Positions 34,290 through 42,940 of a DNA stretch of 64,000 nt are shown here, in pieces (positions within the stretch are counted from its first letter, which is position 1; each line of letters starts with the position of its first letter). Made by a program: the position numbers and the translations under genes. Under the pieces are notes generated by a model, which was not told the DNA's origin, did no database searches, and saw only the letters and a list, made by a program, of their open reading frames with translations. The DNA is from CAVTSA01 sp963737225 (GTDB lineage Bacteria > Chloroflexota > Dormibacteria > Dormibacterales > Dormibacteraceae). Location: assembly GCA_963737225.1 (NCBI GenBank), contig CAVTSA010000013.1, positions 496,001 through 560,000 of the forward strand, written 5' to 3'.

Positions 34290-35346
34290 GTCACTGCGAG
34301 CGGCGTTCGCAAAGCGCCGCTCGCAGCACCCATTGGTCTTCTTCGTCGTAAGGCGCTTGATGGCAATGGTTCTCCTCTGCATCGGGGTGACCATGATGGC
34401 GTTCGTCCTGACAAACGTCATCCCAGGCAATCCGGCGGTTGCCAACCTGGGCAACCAGGCGTCCGCCAACCCCCAGGCTGTGCGCCTGTACGACGAGCGC
34501 TACGGCCTCGATAAGCCACTACCAGTGCAGTATCTGGTGTATGTCACGAACCTCCTGCACGGCAATCTCGGGATCTCCGAGCAGAGTCAGCGGCCCGTCA
34601 CCGCCGACCTGGCTGAGTACGTTCCCGCCACGGCTGAGCTGGCGATTACGGCGATGGTGATCGCGCTCCTGGTCGGGGTCCCCTTAGGGATCCTGGCCGC
34701 CTTGCGTCACAACCGGCTCACCGACCAGGTTCTGCGGGTGGTGTCGTTGGGAGGGAACTCGATGCCTCAGTTCTGGCTGGCTCTGGTGGCTCTCTACATC
34801 TTCTTTTACGTGCTGGGGTGGGTCCCCGGCAGCGGCCGGCTGGACGCCACAGTCATGCCGCCGCCGCACCTGACCGGCCTGTACACGATCGACGCCCTTG
34901 CGGCCGGGCAGTTCAGTGTCTTCGCGAACGCCGTCCAGCACCTGATCCTGCCCGCCTGCGTCCTGGCCGTTTCGATCGCGGGGCTGTTCACACGATTCAC
35001 CCGGTCCGCCGTGCTCGAGGTGATCCAGAACGACTACGTGCGCACCGCCCGCGCCAAGGGCCTGTCAGAACGGACGGTTGTGCTCCGGCATGTGCTCCGC
35101 GCCGCGTCTCCTCCGATCCTCACCGTCGTGGGACTTGCCTTCGCGAACGTCATGACGGGTACCGTGCTGATAGAGAGCATCTTTTCCTGGCAGGGCATCG
35201 GACAGTACTCTTATCAAAGCGCCACAACTCTCGACCTTCCGGCAATCGTGGGTGTGATGCTCTTCGTCGGCATCGTCTTCATCGTCCTCAACATGGTGGT
35301 CGACATCCTCTACGGTGTCATCGACCCCCGGGTTCGAGTGACATGA
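34261..35346 (+). CDS. Peptide ABC transporter permease (DppB-type)
   Basis: 361 residues at most, with six membrane segments. It has the DppB entry FVVRRLMAMVLLCIGVTMMAFVLTNVIPGNPA, the conserved ERYGLDKPLPVQYLVYV periplasmic loop, and the EAA loop DYVRTARAKGLSERTVVLRHVLR that contacts the ATPases. The start is uncertain: the longest version uses TTG 34261, overlapping the previous gene by 29 bp; TTG 34333 would start nearer to the first membrane helix as in relatives. Confidence 0.85.
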   Translation: MISPRSGGTESLRAAFAKRRSQHPLVFFVVRRLMAMVLLCIGVTMMAFVLTNVIPGNPAVANLGNQASANPQAVRLYDERYGLDKPLPVQYLVYVTNLLHGNLGISEQSQRPVTADLAEYVPATAELAITAMVIALLVGVPLGILAALRHNRLTDQVLRVVSLGGNSMPQFWLALVALYIFFYVLGWVPGSGRLDATVMPPPHLTGLYTIDALAAGQFSVFANAVQHLILPACVLAVSIAGLFTRFTRSAVLEVIQNDYVRTARAKGLSERTVVLRHVLRAASPPILTVVGLAFANVMTGTVLIESIFSWQGIGQYSYQSATTLDLPAIVGVMLFVGIVFIVLNMVVDILYGVIDPRVRVT

Positions 35347-36227
35347 GCGTCGCCGGTGTCGCTGGTATATCCCGACCCAAGGTCAGTCTCTGGCGGCGGC
35401 TGCCCGCCGCCTGGAGACAGCCGCTTGCGGTGGTCGGGCTCACGATCGTCGTCGGCTGGGCGCTGATCGCGCTGCTGGCCCCCTGGATCTCGCCGTACAA
35501 CCCCCTCGCGCAGAGCTCTGACCTGTTCCAGCCGCCGTCCGCAGCGCATTGGTTCGGTACCGACGAGCTCGGCCGCGACGTGCTGTCACGCGTAGCCTGG
35601 GGCGCGCGGGTGTCGATCCCCCTGGGGATGCTGCTCGTCGCTCTTGCCTTCACCATCGGAGGCACCCTCGGCGGTCTCGCGGGGTACCTTGGAGGCTGGG
35701 TGGACGGCCTGGTCATGCGCGCCGCGGATTTCGTGTTCGCGATACCGACGATTCTCCTGGCAATGGCGGTCACGGCGGCCCTCGGCGCCGGGCTGTTCCA
35801 CGCGGTGCTGGCGGTGGTGCTCGTGTCCTGGCCCGGGCACGCGCGCGTCGTCCGCTCACTGGTGCGCACCACGATCCAGTCGGACTACGTCAGCGTCTCC
35901 CGGCTGCTCGGCTCGCCCACCCACCGGGCGCTCGCGGTCGACGTCCTCCCCAACGTCGCGGGCCCGGTGGTCGTGCTGGCCGCGCTCGAGATCGGCAACG
36001 CAATCCTGCTGCTGAGCGCCCTCTCGTTCCTCGGACTCGGCGCCCGCCCTCCCACCGCGGAATGGGGGTCGATGGTGTCCATCGGTGCCCAGCACTTCGA
36101 GGCGTGGTGGATCAGCTTCTTCGCGGGGCTCGCCATCGTGTCCGTGGTGCTGGCCTTCAACTTCCTTGGGGACAGCCTCCGCGACGCGCTCGACCCCAAG
36201 ACGGTCACCCGGGCCCGCGGCGCTTGA
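35343..36227 (+). CDS. Peptide ABC transporter permease (DppC-type)
   Basis: 294 residues. The DppC hallmark ISPYNPLAQ...HWFGTDELGRDVLSRVAWGARVSIPLGM is present, followed by membrane helices and the EAA loop DYVSVSRLLGSPTHRALAVDVLPNVAGPVVV, and NAILLLSALSFLGLGARPPTAEWGSMV. The ATG overlaps dppB by 4 bp (ATGA), so translation is coupled. It forms the heterodimeric channel with the upstream permease. Confidence 0.88.
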   Translation: MSVAGVAGISRPKVSLWRRLPAAWRQPLAVVGLTIVVGWALIALLAPWISPYNPLAQSSDLFQPPSAAHWFGTDELGRDVLSRVAWGARVSIPLGMLLVALAFTIGGTLGGLAGYLGGWVDGLVMRAADFVFAIPTILLAMAVTAALGAGLFHAVLAVVLVSWPGHARVVRSLVRTTIQSDYVSVSRLLGSPTHRALAVDVLPNVAGPVVVLAALEIGNAILLLSALSFLGLGARPPTAEWGSMVSIGAQHFEAWWISFFAGLAIVSVVLAFNFLGDSLRDALDPKTVTRARGA

Positions 36228-37207
36228 AGCCGCTGCTGAGCGTCCGGGATCTTCGGATCTGGCTCGACGGCGAGTCCGGCCGGCTCTCCATCGTCGACGG
36301 GGTCAGCTTCGACATCGAGCGCGGCAAGGTGTTCGGACTAGCCGGTGAGAGCGGCAGCGGAAAGACGCTGACCACGCTCGCCCTGCTCGGGCTGCTGCCT
36401 GATGAACTGGAGGTCGCGGGCTCGGCGATGCTGGACGGCCGCGATCTGCTGAAGCTGCGGGGCGCGGAATGGCGGAAGATCCGCGGCCGCGACGTGGCGA
36501 TGATCTTTCAAGATCCGATGTCGTCGTTGCATCCGATGCTGTCGATCGAGCGCCAGATGACCGAGCACCTGCGCAGCCAGCTCGGAATGAAAAAGAGCGA
36601 GGCTCGGCGGCGTGCCATCGAGCTCCTCACCGGCGTGCGCATCCCGAATGCCGAGGCGGCCCTGCGCGGACACCCACAGCAGTTCAGCGGCGGCATGCGG
36701 CAGCGGATCCAGATCGCCATGAGCCTCGCCTGCGAGCCGCGCCTCCTGATCGCCGACGAGCCGACGACCGCCCTGGACGTAACGGTTCAGGCCGGCATCC
36801 TGAACCTCCTGCACCAGCTGTGCCGGGAGCGGGACCTGGCCGTGATCCTCATCACGCACGACCTCGGAGTGCTCTCGGCAATCGCGGACACGGTGACCGT
36901 CATGTACGCGGGCCGGGTGGCCGAATCGGGCGTTACGTCCAGCGTGATGGGGCGCGCGCGCCACCCCTACACGCGCAGCCTGCTGGACTCTCTGCCTCAC
37001 CCCGAACAGGCGACGGCGGCGCTGCTCCCGATCCCCGGCGAGCCCGCCCGCCCCGAATCCCGGCCGTCGGGGTGCGCGTTCCATCCTCGGTGCCGGTACT
37101 CGGAGCCCACCTGCCGGACGGCCGTACCGTCGCTCGTCTTGATGGATGACGGGCGCGAGCTGGCGTGCCCGGTCGATCCCCTGGCCGTCACGAGCGCCCG
37201 AAGATGA
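36224..37207 (+). CDS. Peptide ABC transporter ATP-binding protein (DppD-type)
   Basis: 327 residues from a TTG that overlaps the dppC stop (TTGA). Walker A GESGSGKTLT, Q-loop MIFQDPMSSLHPML, ABC signature FSGGMRQRIQIAMSLA, Walker B LLIADEPTTALDVTVQ and switch His in ITHDLGVL. The C-terminal oligopeptide-ABC extension CAFHPRCRYSEPTCRT carries the Cys motif that in relatives binds an iron-sulfur cluster. It works with the downstream ATPase as a heterodimer. Confidence 0.88.
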   Translation: MKPLLSVRDLRIWLDGESGRLSIVDGVSFDIERGKVFGLAGESGSGKTLTTLALLGLLPDELEVAGSAMLDGRDLLKLRGAEWRKIRGRDVAMIFQDPMSSLHPMLSIERQMTEHLRSQLGMKKSEARRRAIELLTGVRIPNAEAALRGHPQQFSGGMRQRIQIAMSLACEPRLLIADEPTTALDVTVQAGILNLLHQLCRERDLAVILITHDLGVLSAIADTVTVMYAGRVAESGVTSSVMGRARHPYTRSLLDSLPHPEQATAALLPIPGEPARPESRPSGCAFHPRCRYSEPTCRTAVPSLVLMDDGRELACPVDPLAVTSARR

Positions 37208-38193
37208 GCCTGCTCGAGCTCCGGGACGTGGTGGTCACCTACCGTCGTGCGGACGGCACCCCGGTCCCCGCCGTGGCCGGCGTCAGTCTCGATGTGGACG
37301 CCGGCGAGATCGTCGGTCTGGTCGGGGAGACCGGCTGTGGAAAGTCGTCGCTGGCCAGAGTTGCGGTCGGCCTGGTCCTCGCCAGTGAGGGGACGATCAC
37401 GTTCGACGGTCAGCCGGTCCACGTCCTCGGCCACCGTGCCCGTGACCCCCGCGAACGCCGTCTTCAGCTCGTCTACCAAAACCCCTACGAGTCCATCAAC
37501 CCGCGTCGGCGAGTGGGCGCCCAGGTGGCGGATGCGCTCGCGATCAGCCACACCCTGCCGCGGTCGCGGCGACGTGCGCGCGTCCACGAGCTGCTGGAGC
37601 GGGTCGGGCTCTCGGCCAGCCTTGCCGGGCGCTACCCTCACCAGCTCAGCGGCGGTCAGCGGCAGCGGGTCGCGATCGCTCGGGCCCTCGCGGCCGACCC
37701 GGCCCTGATCATTCTGGACGAGCCACTGTCCGCTCTGGACGCTTCCGTGCAGGCGCAGGTCGCGAACCTCCTGGTCGACCTGGCACGCGACCTCAAGGTC
37801 GGGATGCTGCTCATCTCGCATGACCTGGCCATCGTCCGCCACGTCGCCCACCGGACGGCGGTGATGTACCTGGGGTTGGTGGTCGAGGGGGCGCCGACGG
37901 ACCAGCTCTGGGAGACCCCGCTGCACCCGTACACCGAGGCCCTGATCAGCGCGATCCCCCGTGCCGACGGTGCCGGCAACCTTCCGATCCCCCTGGCGGG
38001 CGAGATCCCCGACCCCGCCCGGCCTCCGGCGGGCTGTCGCTTCCACCCCCGCTGCCCCTACGTCATGGAGCGGTGCCGCACACAGGTCCCCACGCTGGAG
38101 GCCAGAAGCTCCGCCCGCACCGCCGCCTGCTGGCTCGACCAGGGTCCCCTGACCGCTGAACGAACCGCGGTCGCCGTCCAGGTGTCGGAATGA
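37204..38193 (+). CDS. Peptide ABC transporter ATP-binding protein (DppF-type)
   Basis: 329 residues. Walker A GETGCGKSSL, Q-loop LVYQNPYESINPRR, signature LSGGQRQRVAIARAL, Walker B LIILDEPLSALDASVQ, switch ISHDLAIVRHV, and the C-terminal CRFHPRCPYVMERCRT Cys motif. ATGA overlap with the preceding gene. Completes the importer: binding protein, two permeases, two ATPases. No further gene follows before a palindromic repeat and an insertion sequence. Confidence 0.88.
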   Translation: MSLLELRDVVVTYRRADGTPVPAVAGVSLDVDAGEIVGLVGETGCGKSSLARVAVGLVLASEGTITFDGQPVHVLGHRARDPRERRLQLVYQNPYESINPRRRVGAQVADALAISHTLPRSRRRARVHELLERVGLSASLAGRYPHQLSGGQRQRVAIARALAADPALIILDEPLSALDASVQAQVANLLVDLARDLKVGMLLISHDLAIVRHVAHRTAVMYLGLVVEGAPTDQLWETPLHPYTEALISAIPRADGAGNLPIPLAGEIPDPARPPAGCRFHPRCPYVMERCRTQVPTLEARSSARTAACWLDQGPLTAERTAVAVQVSE

Positions 38194-38217
38194 CGGCCGC
38201 GGCCCAGATCTGAGTCG

Positions 38218-38287
38218 TTGGTCCGCCAATCGCCCGTTTGCGCGGCTCGGATTGGGCAATTGGTGCACCAATCGCCCTTTGCACCTC
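38218..38287. repeat. Paired-palindrome element, family R4, truncated by IS4 insertion
   Basis: The unit TTGGTCCGCCAATCGCCC (38218-38235) recurs as TTGGTGCACCAATCGCCC (38260-38277) 42 bp on; TTGGTGCACCAA is a perfect 12-bp palindrome and 38254-38277 is a 24-bp palindrome with one mismatch. The insertion sequence sits 10 bp beyond the second arm, and the sequence GCCCTTTGCACCTC after the arm is duplicated on its far side (39844-39857). Confidence 0.7.
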
Positions 38288-39843
38288 AATGCCGGTGCTT
38301 TAAGCGAGGATCAGGGGCTGAGGGCGTCGTGCGAGCGCGGCGTCCCGATAGGGGAAGCGTTCGGGTTTACGGAGGGGGTAGCGCAGCAGTCTGCGAACCT
38401 TGAGAACCCTTGGGTAGCTGCGATCTCTGCGCGTCAGCAGGGCGTGTGGGATCACCAGTTCCCCGGTCGCTCGGGTGATCAGGGTGCCGAGTTGGCGGGT
38501 GGTCACCCAGACCTGCTGCGTCCCTCGGCGGAGGACATCCTGAACCAGGCTGAAGGAGATCCGCTCGCAGTCTCGTTCAGGGGTCATGGCGGCGCCGCGA
38601 TGGGCCAGGTCGCGGCTCAGCTGATAGAGCACGCAGTTTGCCCAGAACTCCTGCCTGACTCCCTCCACCGAGCCCGATCGCAGGCTGTGCAGGCGCCGCA
38701 GCCCGCACTGGGTGATCTTCAGCTCCTCGTAGCAGCCCTCGATCTCCCAGCGTTCGCCGTAGAGGCCGGCCAGTTCCTGGGCGGGTGCGAGGTTGGGGTC
38801 GAGCAGGTTGGTGGCGAGTGGGTAGACGGTGCTCGAGCCGGCGATCGTGTACTCGATGACGCGGACTGTGATGGGGTTGGGCTTGCGGCTCCGACTCGCT
38901 CCCACCAGGGCCAGGTAGCTTCCGTCCCCAAGGCGCTCTTGCACCTTCTTGGCGATGTGGGCGGGCACCCTCCAGACCACGTCGGCTTGGCGCTCCTCGA
39001 CGAAGCGCTGCCAGAGCTTGGTGCCCAGGAAATTGCGGTCCGCCAGCACCAGCATATCTGGCGTCACCGAACTCAACAGACGGACGGCGAGATCCTGTTC
39101 ACTGTCGTCGTAGCGACCGAATGCGATATCGACCAACGCACGAGTACCGCACTCGATCAAGGCCACGACGCGCGCCCGGGGCGGCCCTTGGCGCACGTCC
39201 CCCTTTGCCACCTGGCCCTCGAAGTAGGCTTCGTTCTCCTCGCTCTCGGCGAGACTCAGCGTGCTCCCATCGATGGCCATGACACGACGTCCTCGCCACC
39301 AACAGCCGACCTCTCGACCTTCGGCAAGAGGACCCGCGAGCTCGCGGAAGAGTCGCTCCATGACCGCTCCCCCCAGACGTCGGCGGGCACGGATGAACGA
39401 GGACTTGTTGGGGATCCTCCACTCTTCGGGGACCGCCGCGGCAACCTGATGCAGGAGCCGCTGATAGCCGAGCTCAGGATGCAGGCACATCACCAGCAGC
39501 ACATAAACCACCAACCGCGCCGGCAACAGCCGAACCCGATGTTCACGTCGGCCGCACTCCTCCAGCACGCGATCGACGAGGGCGGGCGGGCAGATCGCGG
39601 AGAGCAGACCGAAGCCCACTCCGGCGGCTCGTGGCGCCTTGGCCGGCGGACCCCCGCGCTCCATCCCCTCGACGACTTGGGGCAGCTCAAGCGGCAACAG
39701 GTCCTGGAACCACGACTTGGAGATGCGAGAAGATGACGTTGCGAGCACGAGTCCTCCGACGTTGAACGGGCGATCTTGAGCAATCTCCATTCTCGCCGCA
39801 CCCGTGCTCGCATTCTCCTCAAACCCCCTAAAGCACCGGCATT
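38288..39843 (-). mobile_element. IS4-family insertion sequence with intact ends
   Basis: 1556 bp bounded by perfect 15-bp inverted repeats AATGCCGGTGCTTTA (38288-38302 and, inverted, 39829-39843). It is flanked by a perfect 14-bp direct repeat GCCCTTTGCACCTC (38274-38287 and 39844-39857), the target duplication. One transposase gene fills the element. Identity of both flanks and absence of frame damage indicate recent insertion. Confidence 0.92.
38300..39790 (-). CDS. IS4-family transposase
   Basis: 496 residues. The N-terminal 130 residues match the IS4 transposase N-terminal domain. The DDE catalytic core has Asp in AIDGSTLSL (about 174), Asp in LVLADRNFLG (about 251) and the IS4 signature Y-(2)-R-(3)-E-(6)-K in YGERWEIEGCYEELK (Tyr 344, Arg 347, Glu 351, Lys 358). 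All catalytic residues are intact and the frame is uninterrupted, so the enzyme should be active. It reads from just inside the right inverted repeat to 12 bp from the left end. Confidence 0.92.
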   Translation of the reverse strand: MEIAQDRPFNVGGLVLATSSSRISKSWFQDLLPLELPQVVEGMERGGPPAKAPRAAGVGFGLLSAICPPALVDRVLEECGRREHRVRLLPARLVVYVLLVMCLHPELGYQRLLHQVAAAVPEEWRIPNKSSFIRARRRLGGAVMERLFRELAGPLAEGREVGCWWRGRRVMAIDGSTLSLAESEENEAYFEGQVAKGDVRQGPPRARVVALIECGTRALVDIAFGRYDDSEQDLAVRLLSSVTPDMLVLADRNFLGTKLWQRFVEERQADVVWRVPAHIAKKVQERLGDGSYLALVGASRSRKPNPITVRVIEYTIAGSSTVYPLATNLLDPNLAPAQELAGLYGERWEIEGCYEELKITQCGLRRLHSLRSGSVEGVRQEFWANCVLYQLSRDLAHRGAAMTPERDCERISFSLVQDVLRRGTQQVWVTTRQLGTLITRATGELVIPHALLTRRDRSYPRVLKVRRLLRYPLRKPERFPYRDAALARRPQPLILA

Positions 39844-39893
39844 GCCCTTTGCACCTCCGTCGGGGCCGCGTGGTCGCCCGCGGAGGTCCGGCG

Positions 39894-40607
39894 TCAGGCG
39901 GTCAGGCCGGCCGACGCCTCGATGCGCTCCCGCGCCGCCCGCAGCAGCGTCCGCTCGAAATGGTGGCGGACCAGGAGCCCACTGGCTTCCAGCAGCTCGT
40001 CGAAGCGGTGCACCAGCTCACGTTCCGCCACCGCCGGGTCACCTCCCGCATCCAGCAGGGGCCTGCGGACGTGGTCGTCGAACAGGTCCACGGCCCCTCG
40101 CGCCGTCTGGTCCACCGCCCGCGCGTACGCCGCGCCCAGCTCCAGGAGCGCTCCCACCGGAATGCCTGCCTCGACGATGCGCAGGCCCGCCGCGAGCGCC
40201 TGGACGTCCTCCGCCGGGAACCGGTCCTCGCCGTCCCCTCCCTGCTCCGCGGGCGTCAGCAGGCCCGCCTGCACCAGGCTCTGGAGCAGGGGGGCGGCGA
40301 TCCCGGACGCCTCGGCCAGCTCCTCCAGCGCCAGTGTGCCGGGGGCCACGCCGTGCGTGACCGCCTCCACCAGCGCCTCGTCGGAACCTGCCAGCTCGCC
40401 GTCCAGGAAACGCCGGATGACGTTCAGCGTGAAGCCGCGCTGCTGCAGACCCCGCACCCGGCGAAGCCGGGCCAGGTGCTCTTCGCCGTACCAGGTGATC
40501 CGTCCCTCGCGGCGGGGCGGCTCGAGCAGCCCACGCCCCTGATAGAAGCGGATGGTGTCGACCGGCACCCCGGCCTGCTGGGCCAGCTGCTCGATCCGGT
40601 ACTCCAC
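39894..40607 (-). CDS. MerR-family transcriptional regulator
   Basis: 237 residues. The MerR winged-helix head is clear: YRIEQLAQQAGVPVDTIRFYQGRGLLEPPRREGRITWYGEEHLARLRRVRGLQQRGFTLNVIRRFL. The remaining 165 residues form an uncharacterised helical effector domain with no Cys cluster, so metal sensing is unlikely. The GTG start at 40607 lies 7 bp after a -10-like TACAGT, suggesting a leaderless transcript, and a perfect 23-bp dyad lies just upstream. Confidence 0.85.
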   Translation of the reverse strand: MEYRIEQLAQQAGVPVDTIRFYQGRGLLEPPRREGRITWYGEEHLARLRRVRGLQQRGFTLNVIRRFLDGELAGSDEALVEAVTHGVAPGTLALEELAEASGIAAPLLQSLVQAGLLTPAEQGGDGEDRFPAEDVQALAAGLRIVEAGIPVGALLELGAAYARAVDQTARGAVDLFDDHVRRPLLDAGGDPAVAERELVHRFDELLEASGLLVRHHFERTLLRAARERIEASAGLTA

Positions 40608-40613
40608 GTCTTC

Positions 40614-40650
40614 ACTGTACCGTGCGAGCGACCACTCTCAGAGTGGTCGC
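40614..40650 (-). promoter_or_regulatory. Candidate autoregulatory operator/promoter of the merR gene
   Basis: A perfect inverted repeat with 11-bp arms GCGACCACTCT / AGAGTGGTCGC and a 1-bp centre occupies 40628-40650. On the minus strand, TACAGT (40619-40614) could be the -10 box, placing the dyad over the -35 region, the usual position of MerR operators. It could instead be a terminator for the upstream transglycosylase gene, although no T-tract follows. Confidence 0.4.
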
Positions 40651-40669
40651 GTCGAGCTCGAGGGCGCGC

Positions 40670-41524
40670 TCACCCGTACGTGTTCCAGTAGTACAGCCGC
40701 TGCAGCCACAGCCCGTCGACGCCGATCGCGGCCGCCAGGTCGCTCACCGCGGCGACGTAGTTGCCGTCGTCGTTGTAGCGCCGGATCGCGAGCGGATAGT
40801 CCTGTGGCGCGCCCATCGCGCGCAGGTAGCGCGCGGCGGCGTAGATCGCGTCGCCCGGGTCGAGGATGTTCCCTCCGTCGCCGTAGAGCGCCCAGGTGGT
40901 GGGGAGGAACTGCATCGGCCCCTGGGCCCCGGCCGAGGAGACGTTGGTGTTGCGGTCGAAGTCGGTCTCGATGAAGTTGATCGCGGCCAGGTATTCCCAG
41001 TCCAGACCCTGCCGGCTCGCGGCGCCCTGGTAGTAGGCCTCGAGCGTCGCCAGCGGCAGTGCGGCGATGTAGGGATGATCATCGATCGGCGCGGGAGCAG
41101 TCGTCCCGGCGAGTGCGAAGAGCGCCTGCAGCGCGGCCAGCGCCGAGGGCAAACCGGCCGGCGCCTGCGATCCCAGCCGGGCCTCGACCTGGGTCGCCAG
41201 CGCCGGGTTCCCGGCCAGCTGGTAGAGCGCCCGCTGCTCCGTGCGGACGCTGTCCCGGAAGCGCTCCTCGGCAGCCCCCGCCTGCATCGTCTGCTGCGCC
41301 GTCGCGAACGCGCCGCTGGGACTCGCCGCGGCCACCCGGCTCGCCGTCGACGACTCCTGATCCAGCGTGGACGTGGAGGCGGTGAGCTCGGTGGTGAGAG
41401 CCACGACGCCGGGCGGGCCGGAGGCGGCGGCATCCACGGCCGGGGTGCGGAACGGCACCGTGACGGCGACCACCGTGAGGAACGCGACCGCCAGCAGGCA
41501 GGGGATGGCGGGGCGCCCGAGCAC
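40670..41524 (-). CDS. Secreted lytic transglycosylase-like protein
   Basis: 284 residues from a GTG at 41524. Residues 1-30 form a signal or membrane anchor (VAFLTVVAVTVPF); 40-150 is a Ser/Thr/Ala-rich helical region; the C-terminal 110 residues are an SLT/MltB-like lysozyme fold with GLDWEYLAAINFIETDFDRN (catalytic Glu in FIETDF), SSAGAQGPMQFLPTTWALYG and a helical ANIYAAARYLRA-type motif. It probably cuts peptidoglycan outside the membrane. The stop precedes the MerR operator dyad. Confidence 0.75.
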   Translation of the reverse strand: MLGRPAIPCLLAVAFLTVVAVTVPFRTPAVDAAASGPPGVVALTTELTASTSTLDQESSTASRVAAASPSGAFATAQQTMQAGAAEERFRDSVRTEQRALYQLAGNPALATQVEARLGSQAPAGLPSALAALQALFALAGTTAPAPIDDHPYIAALPLATLEAYYQGAASRQGLDWEYLAAINFIETDFDRNTNVSSAGAQGPMQFLPTTWALYGDGGNILDPGDAIYAAARYLRAMGAPQDYPLAIRRYNDDGNYVAAVSDLAAAIGVDGLWLQRLYYWNTYG

Positions 41525-41558
41525 TTCCGCTACGCCGGCGCGGACGAGACCAGGTGGG

Positions 41559-42353
41559 TCACACGTTCGGCTCCAACGAGTATCCGCGGGAGGTGGAGAT
41601 GAGAAAGGTCGAGCCGAGACCGGGCTCCAGCTCGTCGAGCTTGCGGCGCAGCGTGAGGAGTGCCGAATGGACGGTGGACCGGGCCGCCTGGGGCCGGAAC
41701 AGCCCTCCCTCGACGAGGTCGGCCGCAGTCGCCGGCCGCGAGCCCTGCGCGAGGAAGACGATGAGCCAGGTCTGCTGGGAGGTGAGGCGCACCTGACGGC
41801 CCTCAAGGGTCAGCGTCCGGCCCTGGGGGTCGAAGGTGAGCCGGCCGAAGTGGTAGAGGCCGACTCGCGCCTGGCGGCCCTCGATGATGCGGGCGGCGAG
41901 GTCCGAGTAGACGTGGGCCATCGCGTTCTGGCCCTTCACGAAGTAGCTGCTGGCGCCCAGCGCGTACGTTCTGCCGATAGCGGCCGAGCTGGCGTGGGCG
42001 GCGGAGAGCACGAGCACCGGCAGGCCGGGGTGGTCTTCCCGGATTTGCCGCAGCAGCGCCAGGCCGGAAGCCTCGTCGTCGTCCAAAACCAGGTCGAGCA
42101 GCACGGCGGCGATCCGGCCTCGCTGCAGCTCCTCCATCGCCTCGTCCGAGGTCCCGGCCGAGCGGACCTGGTAGCCGAGGTCGCTCAGATCGATCTCGAG
42201 CTGCGTGCGCATCGGGATGTCGTCCTCGACGACCAAGGTCACCGAACCCAGCACCTCGGCGGGACGGTAGGCGTCGAGCCCCGGCGGCAGCGGCGGCAGC
42301 TCGGGCTCCGTGAACCGGCCGCGCTGCTGTGCCATCAGGTGTTCCCCGGCCAC
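41559..42353 (-). CDS. OmpR-type response regulator
   Basis: 264 residues. The receiver domain (about 37-160) has acidic pocket VVEDD (44-45), phosphoacceptor Asp 87 in LLDLVLDDDEASG, Ser 117 and Lys 130 (YFVKG). The C-terminal winged helix (FGRLTFDPQGRTLTLEGRQVRLTSQQTWLIVFLAQG...STVHSALLTLRRKLDEL...RGYSLEP) is of the OmpR/PhoB type. The receiver has an insert-like DDDEASG after the phospho-Asp. It follows the receiver-only gene by 71 bp on the same strand. Confidence 0.85.
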   Translation of the reverse strand: MAGEHLMAQQRGRFTEPELPPLPPGLDAYRPAEVLGSVTLVVEDDIPMRTQLEIDLSDLGYQVRSAGTSDEAMEELQRGRIAAVLLDLVLDDDEASGLALLRQIREDHPGLPVLVLSAAHASSAAIGRTYALGASSYFVKGQNAMAHVYSDLAARIIEGRQARVGLYHFGRLTFDPQGRTLTLEGRQVRLTSQQTWLIVFLAQGSRPATAADLVEGGLFRPQAARSTVHSALLTLRRKLDELEPGLGSTFLISTSRGYSLEPNV

Positions 42354-42424
42354 ACTCTCACCTCAAGGCCATATTGCGGGGGACACGCGCCCCCAAACGT
42401 GGGACCGGCGGGACTGACCTCTCA

Positions 42425-42862
42425 TCAGCCTCCCTCCGATTCAGGTGCTCCCCGCCGCCGGCGAAGCGCCGGCAGCAGCAGGTCATACAGCTCCGCCCGA
42501 TCTGCGGCCTTGGTCACGTGGCCGAGGAGGCCCGAGTCCGGATCGACCGGCCGATCGACCGGGAACGCGGTGAAATACACCACCGGGAAGTCGTGACCGG
42601 CGTCGCGGAGGCGCCGCACCAGGCCCGGGCCATCCCAGGGCTCGGGCAGCATCAGATCGACGATCGCGACCTCGGGGTGCGTCTCAGCCGCCCGGTTCGC
42701 CGCCTCATCGGCGTCCCTCGCCAGGACGACGTCGTAGCCAAGCCCCCGCAGATCGACCGCGAGGATATCCCGCCAGATCGACTCGTCGTCCACCACCAGG
42801 ACCCGTGCCCCGACCAGGTCGCCAGTGAGAGGGGTCAGTGGACGTGGCGAAGGAAACGGCAT
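42425..42862 (-). CDS. Stand-alone receiver-domain response regulator
   Basis: 145 residues, a single receiver domain with no output domain. Acidic pair Asp 25-26 in VLVVDDES, phospho-Asp 69 in VAIVDLMLPEPWDGPG, Thr 98 in VVYFTAF and Lys 118 in GHVTKAAD, so it is complete and phosphorylatable. Receiver-only proteins of this kind (Spo0F, DivK, CpdR types) pass phosphate along a relay or act by binding partners. It is divergent from the histidine-kinase-like gene, with starts 78 bp apart. Confidence 0.8.
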   Translation of the reverse strand: MPFPSPRPLTPLTGDLVGARVLVVDDESIWRDILAVDLRGLGYDVVLARDADEAANRAAETHPEVAIVDLMLPEPWDGPGLVRRLRDAGHDFPVVYFTAFPVDRPVDPDSGLLGHVTKAADRAELYDLLLPALRRRRGAPESEGG

Positions 42863-42940
42863 ACACGCTAACGAAGCGCGAGTATAGGTTCTTCTGGTCC
42901 CTTGCCGACATGGGCCCTCGGTTTCGCGGACAATGGGCGC

